Shown here: piece by piece, positions 44,903 through 54,030 of the stretch
Layout: every line of letters starts with the position of its first letter
How positions within the stretch are numbered: position 1 is the stretch's first letter
Source of the DNA: JAJFFW01 sp038534195
Lineage (GTDB): Bacteria > Pseudomonadota > Alphaproteobacteria > Caulobacterales > Parvularculaceae
Length of the DNA: 64,000 nt
Direction of reading: 5' to 3'
NCBI GenBank assembly: GCA_038534195.1
Contig: JBCAXE010000008.1
Coordinates: 30,369-94,368 of the forward strand
Position numbers and translations under genes: made by a program
Notes under the pieces: model-generated
What the model saw: the letters and a program-made list of their open reading frames with translations, nothing else
Told to the model about the DNA's origin: nothing
Database searches by the model: none

Positions 44903-44933
44903 CCGCCGTCAGCGTTGCTGGCGGCGGTTTTTT
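44903..44933 (+). terminator. Rho-independent terminator of the storage operon
   Basis: Stem CCGCCGTCAGC (44903-44913) / GCTGGCGGCGG (44917-44927) with a GTT loop and a single G-T wobble, followed by TTTTTT. A strong intrinsic terminator 23 bp after the phasin stop; its tail overlaps the stop of the convergent gene. Confidence 0.92.
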
Positions 44934-45978
44934 ATTGACGGGGCGAAAAGGCCGAAGGAGCGCTGTGATAAGCGCGCGATCCAAGAAGCGCGCGAGCGCC
45001 GGCTTCGGAACCGAGAAAAGTTTGTAGCTCCTCCATTGCGTCGCTTCCCGTAACCGGCGCGCCGTCCGCCGCTCGCGCCCGCGAGACAAACATAACCTGG
45101 CGCTGGTAAGCGGTTGCGTCCGTCCCGACGTCGCCATTTTCGACGGTGGGTAAATGCTGCCCGAGACTGACACCGAGAATGACTGGCCGGCCGCATGATG
45201 GCGGCGCGGCGTCAAGCCACTGTCTGGCGGCCGCTGCAGCGAGCTCCGCGCGCAGGCGCGCCCGCGTCTCATTGCGCAACGCCGGCCCTTCCTGAGAGCT
45301 GGCGCCCGTCACCGCGATCCACGCTTTTCCGCAAAGAAGGCTCGACACCGACGCCTGCGGATCATCGCTCGGAAACACTGTCGCCAGGAAGCGTTGGTCT
45401 ACGGACGAAGGCACATGCGCGCCGTCACGCACCAGCGGATATTTGTACGGCCACGCCCGCGCTGCAGACACGTCCGATACTGTGGGTTCGGGCGGCGGCG
45501 GAGGCGCAGGCGGGAGAACCGGTTCCGGGTCTGCAATTGGTTCCGGCTCCTCGATCAGCGCTTCCGGTTCAATAACAGGCTCCTCGGCGGGCGCCGCCAC
45601 TGGCGCAACCGGGGTCGCCGCTGTGGCGTCATCAAGGATTTCTACTGCAGCCGGCGCAGCGCAGCGCAGCGAAAACGCGAACAGGATCAACGAAACAATG
45701 AGGAAAAACGGTATTGCACCGAACGGAAATTCATCCCGGTCGATATCTTCTTCGTCCACGTCAGCGAAGACCGGAAAATTGGAGAGGATGGCGAACAGCC
45801 CCGACAGAAGTGCGCCGAGCGCAAAGAAAAAGCAGCGCAATCGGTTTTCGTCCGCCTGGAAGAAGAGCGCATCGGAATAATCGTCAATCGACGCGCCGAA
45901 ATGGCGCAAAATCAGAAAGCCGCCGCCGACCAACAACAGTGTCGTGATAATAACGCCCAGTAACGCCCTGAAAGTCAT
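44932..45978 (-). CDS. Unknown membrane protein with Pro/Glu-rich spacer
   Basis: 348 aa from the ATG at 45978 (SD GGGGA at 8 nt); an upstream start at 46017 adds 13 residues. Three hydrophobic segments occur in the first ~110 residues (ALLGVIITTLLLVGGGFLIL, CFFFALGALLSGLFAILSNFP, IPFFLIVSLILFAFSL). A Pro/Glu/Ala-rich spacer (~120-170, with PVLPPAPPPPPEP) leads to a globular C-terminal domain with SVDQRFLATVFPSDDPQ, IAVTGASSQEGPA and VILGVSLGQHLP. The spacer may span the periplasm. No family recognised. Confidence 0.75.
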   Translation of the reverse strand: MTFRALLGVIITTLLLVGGGFLILRHFGASIDDYSDALFFQADENRLRCFFFALGALLSGLFAILSNFPVFADVDEEDIDRDEFPFGAIPFFLIVSLILFAFSLRCAAPAAVEILDDATAATPVAPVAAPAEEPVIEPEALIEEPEPIADPEPVLPPAPPPPPEPTVSDVSAARAWPYKYPLVRDGAHVPSSVDQRFLATVFPSDDPQASVSSLLCGKAWIAVTGASSQEGPALRNETRARLRAELAAAAARQWLDAAPPSCGRPVILGVSLGQHLPTVENGDVGTDATAYQRQVMFVSRARAADGAPVTGSDAMEELQTFLGSEAGARALLGSRAYHSAPSAFSPRQ

Positions 45979-46090
45979 GCGTTTGTCCCCAATAATCGCC
46001 GCAGTTAACCATATCATAGCAGGTTTGGCGAAAAAACGGCAGGCGCCGAAGCGCCTTGGCGGCGGCGCCCGGAAGGCTTAAATTCCAACC

Positions 46091-46996
46091 ATGGCGAGTG
46101 TTGCGACCATCAAACCCTTCGACATCTTCGCGCGCGAGGAATGGCGGGCGCTGACGGACCCGCATCCGGTCATGGGCCCGCTGCTCGTCGCTCATTGCTG
46201 GGCCGTGATCATTGCCGCAGCCGCGCTTTTTATTGTTTGGCCGAACCCGCTCACCTATGTGCTCGCCGTCATGATTATCGGGGCGCGCCAGCTCGGCCTC
46301 GCGATTCTCATGCATGAAGGCGCGCACGGACTTTTATCGCGCAATCAGAAATTGAACGATTTCCTGGGGGACGCGCTGACCGGCGCGCCGGTCGGCGCGG
46401 ATCTGCGCCAATATCGCGATTATCATTTGAAGCACCACAAATTCGCGCAACAAGCCGAAGACCCTGATCTCGTCTTGTCGGAGAATTTCCCCGTGTCCCG
46501 CGCCAGCATGCGCCGCAAGATCATCCGTGATCTGACCGGACAGACATTCTTCAAACAGCGCATCGCCCCGCTCTTTTCCATGCAATCGGGCGAAGTGTTT
46601 TCCGGCGTCAATGGGAAGTTTCTGATCGCCAACGCCGTCCTCTTCGCTTTGTGTGCGCTCGCCGGTTATTGGTGGGCCTATTTCGCCCTGTGGATCGTAC
46701 CGCTCGCCACTTGGAACCCGCTGGTGACAAGGCTGCGCAATATCGCTGAACACGCCTGCGTCGGAAATGATATCGATCCTTGGCGCGTGGCGCGCACGAC
46801 CCTCGCCAATCCCATAGAGCGATTGTTCATCGCCCCCTACTGGGTTAATTATCACAGCGAACATCACCTCTTCATGTACGTCCCCTGCTATCGGCTGAAA
46901 CGCGTCCACGAAGCGCTGGCCGCGAAAGGCGAGACTAGCCGCATGCATGTGGCGCGCGGCTATCTGCCTGTATTGCGGGAAGCGGCTGCGGCATAG
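46091..46996 (+). CDS. Membrane fatty acid desaturase family protein
   Basis: 301 aa. Three histidine boxes of the FA_desaturase fold are present: HEGAH, HLKHH (in YRDYHLKHHKF) and HSEHH (in YWVNYHSEHHLFMYVPCY), with hydrophobic helices between. These bind a di-iron centre. Substrates in this family include acyl lipids, carotenoids and sphingolipids and cannot be told apart here. Divergent from the preceding membrane-protein gene. Confidence 0.9.
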   Translation: MASVATIKPFDIFAREEWRALTDPHPVMGPLLVAHCWAVIIAAAALFIVWPNPLTYVLAVMIIGARQLGLAILMHEGAHGLLSRNQKLNDFLGDALTGAPVGADLRQYRDYHLKHHKFAQQAEDPDLVLSENFPVSRASMRRKIIRDLTGQTFFKQRIAPLFSMQSGEVFSGVNGKFLIANAVLFALCALAGYWWAYFALWIVPLATWNPLVTRLRNIAEHACVGNDIDPWRVARTTLANPIERLFIAPYWVNYHSEHHLFMYVPCYRLKRVHEALAAKGETSRMHVARGYLPVLREAAAA

Positions 46997-47147
46997 AGTG
47001 ACGACTTGGCAAGTCGCTGCCTCGGCGTTTCCGCCAAGAACTCTCCCCGAAAATCCATCACCATCCTAGACCTGCATCACCCAAAAACCGGCTTGAACAG
47101 CGCCGCAAAACCGGGCATATGCATTTGGAACAATAGGAGAACATCGT

Positions 47148-48527
47148 TTGCCGCGTCAGTCGGAAACCTTCGTTTGCCAGTCATGCGGCGCGGTCTATGG
47201 GAAATGGGCCGGACGCTGTGAGGCGTGCGGGGAATGGAACTCGATCGCTCTTGAAGAAAGCGAAGCGCCGCCGGGCTCGCTGGCGGGCAAGGCCAAATCC
47301 GGCAAGGGCAAGATCCTCGACTTCACGGGCCTTAAGGGCGACGCGGAACGCGAACCGCGATTAGAGACCGGCAACGCCGAGTTTGATCGCGCGTGCGGCG
47401 GCGGCCTCGTCCCCGGCTCCGCGCTGCTCATTGGCGGCGATCCTGGCGTCGGTAAATCGACGATGCTCTTGCAAATATCGGCGGGCCTCGCACGCCAGGG
47501 ACGCTCAGTCGCTTACATTTCCGGCGAAGAAGCCACGGCTCAAATTCGACTGCGCGCGCAGCGGCTCGGTTTGCAGGATGCACCGGTGGCCCTCGCTTCT
47601 GCGACGGCACTGCGCGATATCCTCACCACACTGAAGACTGAAAAGCCGGACGTGGTGATTATCGATTCCATCCAGACATTGTGGTCGGACGCCCTGCCCG
47701 CAGCGCCCGGCACGGTCACGCAAGTGCGCGCCTGCGCTCAGGAACTTGTGCGGCTCGCCAAGGCCACTGGCGCAGTTATGTTGCTCGTCGGGCACGTGAC
47801 GAAAGACGGACAGATCGCCGGCCCCCGCGTTGTGGAACATATGGTCGACGCGGTGATGTATTTTGAGAGCGAACAGGGCCGCGCCTTCCGATTGTTGCGC
47901 GCAGTGAAAAACCGGTTCGGCGCAGCCCATGAGATCGGCGTTTTTGAAATGACCGGCAAGGGCCTTCGCGAAGTCTCCAACCCGTCCGAATTGTTCCTCA
48001 CGGAGACCGGCGAGCCGGTTTCGGGCGCGTCCGTTTTCGCAGGCGTTGAAGGAACGCGGCCGGTTCTCGTGGAAATCCAGGCGCTTGTCTCGCAATCCTC
48101 CCTCGCCGCGCCGCGGCGCGCCGTCGTCGGCTGGGATGCGGCGCGCCTTTCGATGTTGCTCGCGGTGCTCGACACGCGCTGCGACCTTGATTTTGGTCGC
48201 CATGATGTTTTCCTCAATGTGGCCGGGGGCATGCGCATTGGTGAGCCGGCCGCGGATCTCGCCGCCGCCGCCGCCCTGTGCTCGTCTCTCTTTGACACAC
48301 CCTTGCCGAAAGAATGGGTGGTGTTCGGCGAAGTGGCTCTGTCCGGCGCCGTGCGTCCCGTAAATCAGGCCGACGCCCGGCTCAAAGAGGCGCAAAAGCT
48401 CGGATTCAAAGGCGCGCTGGCGCCCGCCGGCGGGAAGACGGAGGCGGTGCGGACCCAGACCGCCGAGACGCTTTCTGATCTCATCGCCTGGGTCCGCGCG
48501 GCCTCGGCCCAGCGCAAAGCGTCGTGA
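47148..48527 (+). CDS. radA: DNA repair protein RadA
   Basis: 459 aa from a TTG start at 47148 with SD AGGAG ~9 nt upstream, chosen because the protein then begins with the C4 zinc finger CQSCGAVYGKWAGRCEACGEWNS. RecA-like domain with Walker A GDPGVGKSTM, the KNRFG motif, and a C-terminal Lon-like domain. A branch-migration helicase acting in recombination. First of radA-cvpA-purF. Confidence 0.95.
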   Translation: MPRQSETFVCQSCGAVYGKWAGRCEACGEWNSIALEESEAPPGSLAGKAKSGKGKILDFTGLKGDAEREPRLETGNAEFDRACGGGLVPGSALLIGGDPGVGKSTMLLQISAGLARQGRSVAYISGEEATAQIRLRAQRLGLQDAPVALASATALRDILTTLKTEKPDVVIIDSIQTLWSDALPAAPGTVTQVRACAQELVRLAKATGAVMLLVGHVTKDGQIAGPRVVEHMVDAVMYFESEQGRAFRLLRAVKNRFGAAHEIGVFEMTGKGLREVSNPSELFLTETGEPVSGASVFAGVEGTRPVLVEIQALVSQSSLAAPRRAVVGWDAARLSMLLAVLDTRCDLDFGRHDVFLNVAGGMRIGEPAADLAAAAALCSSLFDTPLPKEWVVFGEVALSGAVRPVNQADARLKEAQKLGFKGALAPAGGKTEAVRTQTAETLSDLIAWVRAASAQRKAS

Positions 48528-48667
48528 CCAAAAAGCGTCATAAAAAGTGTGACCGCGCCGCTTTTCGCGCTATTGAGCGAGGCCGCGTTCGACGGTAGGA
48601 GTGTTAGGGAAATGGTTCTGGGGGATCATCGACTCGGCCTAAGTATCGGGCTGCATAAGGGTGCGTT

Positions 48668-49345
48668 ATGACTTGGTTTGATCTCCTGATCATTGTGATT
48701 TTAGTGCTGTCAATCGGCTTTGCCGCGCTCCGCGGCGCCGTGCGCGAACTGGCGACGCTTTTGGCGCTCGCGATCGCCGCCGGTCTCGCCTATCTCCTCT
48801 TTAACCCGGTCCTCGGCGCACTTGGCATGAAGGGCTCCATCTTCGGCATGATCGGGGTGCCAGCTGTTTTGCTCGCTGTCTTTTTCGTGGGCCTTTACAT
48901 CGCGTTTCATTTGGGTCTGAAACGCATGACGCTTTCGGGCGGCGCCGCACGCGCCGACCGCATCGGCGGCGGGGTCTACGGCCTTCTCCGCGGCCTGGCG
49001 CTGATCGGCCTCGGATTTCTCGGTTACGCTTATTCCGCAGACGAAGCAAAGCGCCCGGATGCTGTGAACAAAGCGTTGCTTCTCCCTGTTGCACAAGGCT
49101 CGGCGAATTTCTTTGAAAGCCTCGCGCCCGTCTATGACAGCCAGGACATTATCACGCCCGACGAGATCAAAGAGAAAGTGAACGCCGCCAATGACGGCTA
49201 CGCGCGCGGGGATCGCGCGGCGCTTAATGAAATCGTAACGACGGCGACCACTAGCGAGCCGGACGCGGCGCCCGCAGATACCGATACGCCAAACGATGAT
49301 CCGATAGCGGATATTCTAAGCGAGGACCAACGCAGTGGCCAGTAA
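48668..49345 (+). CDS. cvpA: CvpA family membrane protein
   Basis: 225 aa. Four hydrophobic helices in the first ~120 residues (FDLLIIVILVLSIGFAALRGAVRELATLLALAIAAGLAYLLF is the typical CvpA N-terminus), then a long soluble acidic tail. Known for colicin V production and envelope function; its gene usually precedes purF, as here (11-bp overlap). Confidence 0.92.
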   Translation: MTWFDLLIIVILVLSIGFAALRGAVRELATLLALAIAAGLAYLLFNPVLGALGMKGSIFGMIGVPAVLLAVFFVGLYIAFHLGLKRMTLSGGAARADRIGGGVYGLLRGLALIGLGFLGYAYSADEAKRPDAVNKALLLPVAQGSANFFESLAPVYDSQDIITPDEIKEKVNAANDGYARGDRAALNEIVTTATTSEPDAAPADTDTPNDDPIADILSEDQRSGQ

Positions 49346-50876
49346 CGCGCCATTCCTGTGTGAAACCACCGCGAAACTCGCCCGCGCCAAACGCGCCCAG
49401 CGCCTTAACCATCAGACCGCCTTCGCACCCCGCGCCCTAAACGAAGAGTGCGGGGTTTTCGGTGTAATCGGCACGCCCGACGCAGCAGCGTTGACGGCGC
49501 TGGGGCTCCATGCCCTGCAACACCGCGGACAGGAAGCGGCGGGCGTCACCTCTGTCGAAGAAGGCGGACGCTTTCATTCAGAACGACAGCTGGGGCTCGT
49601 CGCAGATAATTTCTCCGACAAGGAAACGCTTGAACGACTTGTCGGCAACGCCGCGATTGGGCACACACGATATTCCACGCAAGGCGGCACCGTTCTGCGC
49701 AATGTCCAACCGCTTTACGCCGACCTCGCCCGCGGCGGCATCGCCATCGCGCACAATGGCAATCTGACGAACTCCAAAGTGCTGCGCGCGGAACTTGTCC
49801 GACATGGTTGCATCTTCCAGTCGACCTCGGATTCTGAACTCTTCCTGCAGCTTACGGCGCGCTCGCACCAGATCTCCCTTGTGGACAAGCTGATCGACAG
49901 TCTGAAACAGGTGGAAGGCGCCTACGCGCTCACGGTTCTGACACAGGATGCGCTGATCGGCGCGCGTGATCCCATCGGCATTCGCCCGCTGATCCTCGGT
50001 GACCTCAACGGCTGCCCGATCCTCGCGTCAGAGACCTGCGCGCTTGATCTGATCGGCGCGAAATTCGTTCGCGACGTGCGCCCCGGCGAGGTGGTCATCT
50101 GTCTCGCCGACGGCTCGGTGGAGAGCCGGCAGGTCTTTCAGGGACGCGATCATGCGCGGCCGTGCATCTTCGAGCTCATTTATTTCGCGCGCCCCAATTC
50201 GATCGTGGACGGAAAAAGCGTCTATCAAATTCGCAAAAAGCTCGGCAAACAACTGGCGCGGGAAGCGCCCTGCGATGCGGACATCGTCTCGCCGATTCCG
50301 GATTCCGGCGTCGCCGCAGCCATCGGCTATGCGCAAAAGTCAAAGCTGCCCTACGAGATGGCGCTGATCCGCTCGCACTTTGTGGGTCGCACTTTCATTG
50401 AGCCGCAGCAAAAAATCAGGGAAGCCGGCGTCGCGCGCAAACACTCGCCGAACCGCGGGCTTATCGAGGGCAAGCGGGTCGTTCTCATCGACGACTCCGT
50501 GGTGCGGGGCACCACGTCTCGCAAGATCACGCAAATGATGCGTAACGCCGGCGCAAAAGAAGTGCATCTGCGTGTGGCCTGCCCGCCGATCGTGCATCCT
50601 GACTTTTACGGCATCGACACGCCCTCGCGCGACCAACTGATGGCGGCCGACAAATCCGTCGAGGAAATGCGCGACGAAATCGGATGCGACAGCCTCGCCT
50701 TCCTGTCGCTCGACGGGCTTTATGCGGCCATGGGCAAAGGCCCGCGCGATGATGATGCGCCGGCCTTCACCGACCATTGCTTCACCGGCGACTATCCGAC
50801 TCGCCTTGTCGATCAGAACGAGGCCGAGCGTAACGCGATGATCGAGCAGCTGTCGTTCCTGGCGGAGAGCAGCTGA
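49335..50876 (+). CDS. purF: Amidophosphoribosyltransferase
   Basis: 513 aa from the GTG at 49335 (SD GAGGA). A propeptide of ~37 residues precedes the catalytic Cys in NEECGVFGVIG, followed by HALQHRGQEAAG and the C-terminal PRTase motif VVLIDDSVVRGTTS. First committed step of purine synthesis, using PRPP and glutamine. The start lies inside the end of cvpA. Confidence 0.97.
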   Translation: MASNAPFLCETTAKLARAKRAQRLNHQTAFAPRALNEECGVFGVIGTPDAAALTALGLHALQHRGQEAAGVTSVEEGGRFHSERQLGLVADNFSDKETLERLVGNAAIGHTRYSTQGGTVLRNVQPLYADLARGGIAIAHNGNLTNSKVLRAELVRHGCIFQSTSDSELFLQLTARSHQISLVDKLIDSLKQVEGAYALTVLTQDALIGARDPIGIRPLILGDLNGCPILASETCALDLIGAKFVRDVRPGEVVICLADGSVESRQVFQGRDHARPCIFELIYFARPNSIVDGKSVYQIRKKLGKQLAREAPCDADIVSPIPDSGVAAAIGYAQKSKLPYEMALIRSHFVGRTFIEPQQKIREAGVARKHSPNRGLIEGKRVVLIDDSVVRGTTSRKITQMMRNAGAKEVHLRVACPPIVHPDFYGIDTPSRDQLMAADKSVEEMRDEIGCDSLAFLSLDGLYAAMGKGPRDDDAPAFTDHCFTGDYPTRLVDQNEAERNAMIEQLSFLAESS

Positions 50877-50897
50877 TACCTTGGCGCCCAGCGGCGC

Positions 50898-51725
50898 CTA
50901 AATCAGCCGCGGCAGCCACATACCCATTGTCGCTGCGAAAACGCCGACACCTGTCACCACGGATGCGGCGACAACAAGCAACGACACGGCGACATTCAGA
51001 CCAAGCTCATTCCTGTCCTGAGCAATGAAATAAGCTTGAAGCACGGCCAACGGAACGGCCATCTGACCGAAATAGATAAAGGTTATGAACGGGCCGCGAA
51101 ACGTCTCCGGATCGATCCCGACGCCGCCGGTCGCCAAAAACCAGAACATCAATCCGATCCGGAAAAACCAGACGGCGCCGACTACCATGAAAAGCCGCAT
51201 CGCCCAACGCCGGTGCCGATCGATATCGCGGCGCACGGCGAAATAAAACGCCGCGCTTGCGAACAAAAAGATCAGCACGGCGTCGAGACTGATCGCCAGG
51301 TGGCCGGTTAACCCACCTGGCACGCCGCGCGTCCACACGAGATGAAGCCCCGCAATGCTGGTCAGGACGGCGGTGACCATGTAGAGGCGGCCTACATTCC
51401 TGTGGAAACCCGGAAAGCGATTTCGGAGTTGAGGCGTTAGCTGAAGCGGCCCCGCGCCAATGATAATAATCGCGATCAACACATGGGCGACGATGGCGAG
51501 ATTGCCGATCATGTCTCCGGGCACATAGCCGTCGGGCACGTTAGTGTCGTCCATGCCGGGCAAGCCCTTCGCCGCCAGTGTCGGGATATAATGCGCCGCC
51601 ACATAGACTGCGAAAATCCACTGGCCGAGCGCAGCGAGGAGAAACCAGAGAACGCCCGAATATTGAAGCATCGCCGCGGACCATCCCCGCGACCTCAAGA
51701 GCGGCGTCTCAATTGTTGTTGACAT
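50898..51725 (-). CDS. DUF2306 family membrane protein
   Basis: 275 aa from the ATG at 51725 (SD AAAGGAA); the open frame upstream to 52016 is antisense to the AraC gene start and unsupported. About seven hydrophobic segments; HLVWTRGVPGGL, RRDIDRHRRWAMRLFMVVGAVWFFR match DUF2306 (His-containing membrane family). Function unknown. Divergent from an AraC-type regulator that probably controls it. Confidence 0.85.
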   Translation of the reverse strand: MSTTIETPLLRSRGWSAAMLQYSGVLWFLLAALGQWIFAVYVAAHYIPTLAAKGLPGMDDTNVPDGYVPGDMIGNLAIVAHVLIAIIIIGAGPLQLTPQLRNRFPGFHRNVGRLYMVTAVLTSIAGLHLVWTRGVPGGLTGHLAISLDAVLIFLFASAAFYFAVRRDIDRHRRWAMRLFMVVGAVWFFRIGLMFWFLATGGVGIDPETFRGPFITFIYFGQMAVPLAVLQAYFIAQDRNELGLNVAVSLLVVAASVVTGVGVFAATMGMWLPRLI

Positions 51726-51980
51726 TGGTTTCGTTCCTTTACAGGCGCGCCTAAGGCCCAGATGCCCCGACAAGGGGTGATCGCTCGACGAGCAGCAGGC
51801 GTTCGGCGCGCTTTGCGCCCGTTTCGTCGCGGCCGCGATTGACGCTGCGGCCTTCCTCAAGAAAACTCTGATTGGGCGCGCTTTCTCGCCATTTTGGAAA
51901 ACGGCCAGATTTTCTGGCGTATTTTTTCGCGGGAGCGACGCCAGATCGATAGCGGCGTGCGCTGATGCGGGAGCAAAGAG
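51726..51980. other. Divergent promoter region of DUF2306/AraC pair
   Basis: 255 bp without a supported gene; presumably holds both promoters and the regulator's binding site. No clear direct or inverted repeat could be picked out by eye. Confidence 0.4.
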
Positions 51981-53066
51981 ATGACAGCAACACAAACCTA
52001 TCGCTGGCGCGCGCAACCGGCGCTGCCACGGGCCGTCGCCGTGTTGATCGACAAGACGCGCAGCGCAGCCGGCGCGCCCCCGCCCTTTACTATCGCCTGG
52101 TGGTGTTTCGCCGCCGCGGTGTCGGCCTCAAATATCCTGCACTTTTTTCCAACCCTCCCCGCGCCGGCGACCTACCTGCTCGCGGTCGCGGGCTCGGCCG
52201 GTTGCGCATGGGGCTGGCTGATAGCGCGCACGCTCTTTCGCCCGGCGCACAAAATTGAACGGTGGGCGTTCATCGTTGTCGCAGGAGTTTTGTTTGTCGA
52301 AGCCTCATGGACGTTGATCGGCATGCACGCGGCGGCGCCGCCAATGACCGAGGCGTACAGGATTGCCGGCAACGCCGCCGCCCTTGTCTGTATCTCCGCT
52401 CTGTTTCTGGTGCTGTTTGAAGGCGTATCCGGGTTCAACGGTGACCTTGCGCCGTCCGAACGCCGCTTTCGTCTCCAGTTTATCGCCGGTTACGGCGTCT
52501 TAATTATCGTCTCCATGGTTTGGGCGATGAATGCGCCGGAAGGAACCTTCGCCGGACATTGGCAGGACGCCGCCCTCGCCGGGTGCGGGCTTGGCGCCAT
52601 TATTCTCTCACGGCTCGCCGTCAATTTTCGGCTGAACAATCCTTTGCCCGTCGCCGTTCCGAAAGCACGCCGCGCGCCTTCGGCCGTCGCAGACGATGAG
52701 AGGCTGACGCGGCTTATTCTGGAGACGATTGCCGACGACGCGGTCTTTACAACGCCAAACCTGAAAGTGGCGGCGTTCGCCGATATGCTCGGCGAACAGG
52801 AATATAAGGTGACCCAGTGCGTAACGGGCGCGCTCAACTATCGAAACTTCAACCAACTGGTAAACGAACATCGCATCCGCCGCGCCAGATCGATGCTGTC
52901 AACGATGCAGCATGACCATGATTCCATTCTCTCGATCGCCTATGGATGCGGCTTCAACTCCATCGGCCCTTTCAACCGCGCCTTCAAGCAAGAGACCGGC
53001 ATGACGCCAAGCGAATTTCGCGCCTCAGCCAAACGGGAGCGATCCGGATCGGCGCCGGTCTGTTAA
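51981..53066 (+). CDS. Membrane-embedded AraC family regulator
   Basis: 361 aa. Residues ~35-215 contain about six to seven hydrophobic helices; the C-terminal ~110 residues are an AraC HTH (LKVAAFADMLGEQEYKVTQCVTGALNYRNFNQLVNEHRIRRARSML...SILSIAYGCGFNSIGPFNRAFKQETGMTPSEFR). This layout, membrane sensor plus AraC DNA-binding domain, is common in alphaproteobacteria. Likely controls the divergent DUF2306 gene. Confidence 0.9.
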   Translation: MTATQTYRWRAQPALPRAVAVLIDKTRSAAGAPPPFTIAWWCFAAAVSASNILHFFPTLPAPATYLLAVAGSAGCAWGWLIARTLFRPAHKIERWAFIVVAGVLFVEASWTLIGMHAAAPPMTEAYRIAGNAAALVCISALFLVLFEGVSGFNGDLAPSERRFRLQFIAGYGVLIIVSMVWAMNAPEGTFAGHWQDAALAGCGLGAIILSRLAVNFRLNNPLPVAVPKARRAPSAVADDERLTRLILETIADDAVFTTPNLKVAAFADMLGEQEYKVTQCVTGALNYRNFNQLVNEHRIRRARSMLSTMQHDHDSILSIAYGCGFNSIGPFNRAFKQETGMTPSEFRASAKRERSGSAPVC

Positions 53067-53085
53067 CAGCAGAAGATCGAACGTC

Positions 53086-53952
53086 TTAGCTAGAAAATCC
53101 GTGTAAGGATTCTCTCTGCTTCGCGAGGCGGTCAATTTCCAATAACTCCGCGACAAATTTTTCCAGGAGCCCCATCGGGATCATGTTCGGTCCGTCTGAC
53201 GGCGCCTTGTCGGGATCGGGGTGCGTTTCTGCAAATACGCCGGCGACGCCGACGGCCACAGCGGCGCGCGCAAGCGTCGGCACGAATTCGCGCTGACCGC
53301 CGGAGGTTGCGCCTTGCCCGCCCGGCTGTTGCACTGAATGGGTCGCGTCAAAGATCACAGGACAGCCCGTTTCGCGCGCCATTGTCGGCACGCTGCGGAA
53401 GTCTGAGACCAACGTATTGTATCCAAAACTTGAACCGCGTTCCGTAACGAGAATGTTCGAGCCCCCTGCCGCGGTGATTTTCGCGACCACGTTTTTCATG
53501 TCCCAGGGCGCGAGGAATTGACCCTTCTTCACCTTGACCACGCGACCCGTCTTTGCGGCCGCTTCCAGCAAATCCGTCTGCCGGCATAAGAACGCCGGGA
53601 TTTGCAGAATATCGACCGCCTCGCTCACTGGGCCGCACTGATCGCGTTCGTGGACATCCGTCACCACCGCAAGACCAAGGGATTCGCGAATTTCGGCGAA
53701 AACGGGCAGCGCCTGCGCAAGCCCGACCCCGCGCGCCGACGACGCGCTTGTTCTGTTCGCCTTATCGAAAGAGGTCTTGTAGACAAGGCTGACCCCAAGC
53801 CGCTCGGCAACTTCTTTCAGCGCGCCGGCGCATTCGAGCGCATGGTCCCGGCTTTCCATGGCGCAGGGGCCAGCGATCAACGTCAACGCCCTGTCATTAC
53901 CGATTTTGAGCCCGCCCTGCGCGATCTCCACAACAGAATTGGGGACGGCCAT
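53086..53952 (-). CDS. kdsA: 3-deoxy-8-phosphooctulonate synthase (KDO-8-P synthase)
   Basis: 288 aa. DAHP-synthase-1 fold: LIAGPCAMESRDHALE, YKTSFDKANRTS, VVTDVHE, KVKKGQFLAPWDMKN, VTERGSSFGYNTLVSDFR and FDATHSVQQPGG. Condenses PEP with arabinose-5-phosphate for Kdo synthesis. Divergent from kdsD, the gene for the enzyme making its substrate. Confidence 0.96.
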   Translation of the reverse strand: MAVPNSVVEIAQGGLKIGNDRALTLIAGPCAMESRDHALECAGALKEVAERLGVSLVYKTSFDKANRTSASSARGVGLAQALPVFAEIRESLGLAVVTDVHERDQCGPVSEAVDILQIPAFLCRQTDLLEAAAKTGRVVKVKKGQFLAPWDMKNVVAKITAAGGSNILVTERGSSFGYNTLVSDFRSVPTMARETGCPVIFDATHSVQQPGGQGATSGGQREFVPTLARAAVAVGVAGVFAETHPDPDKAPSDGPNMIPMGLLEKFVAELLEIDRLAKQRESLHGFSS

Positions 53953-54030
53953 GCGCCGCGCCTCCTTAATGATATTTTGTTTTCCGGCACCTTATCTGTC
54001 ATCAAAGATAAATGAAACAAGAGAGCCGCC

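Noticed and set aside
47505..48395. 296-codon minus-strand frame antisense to radA
   Set aside because: Shadow of radA; His/Arg-rich, no recognisable fold.
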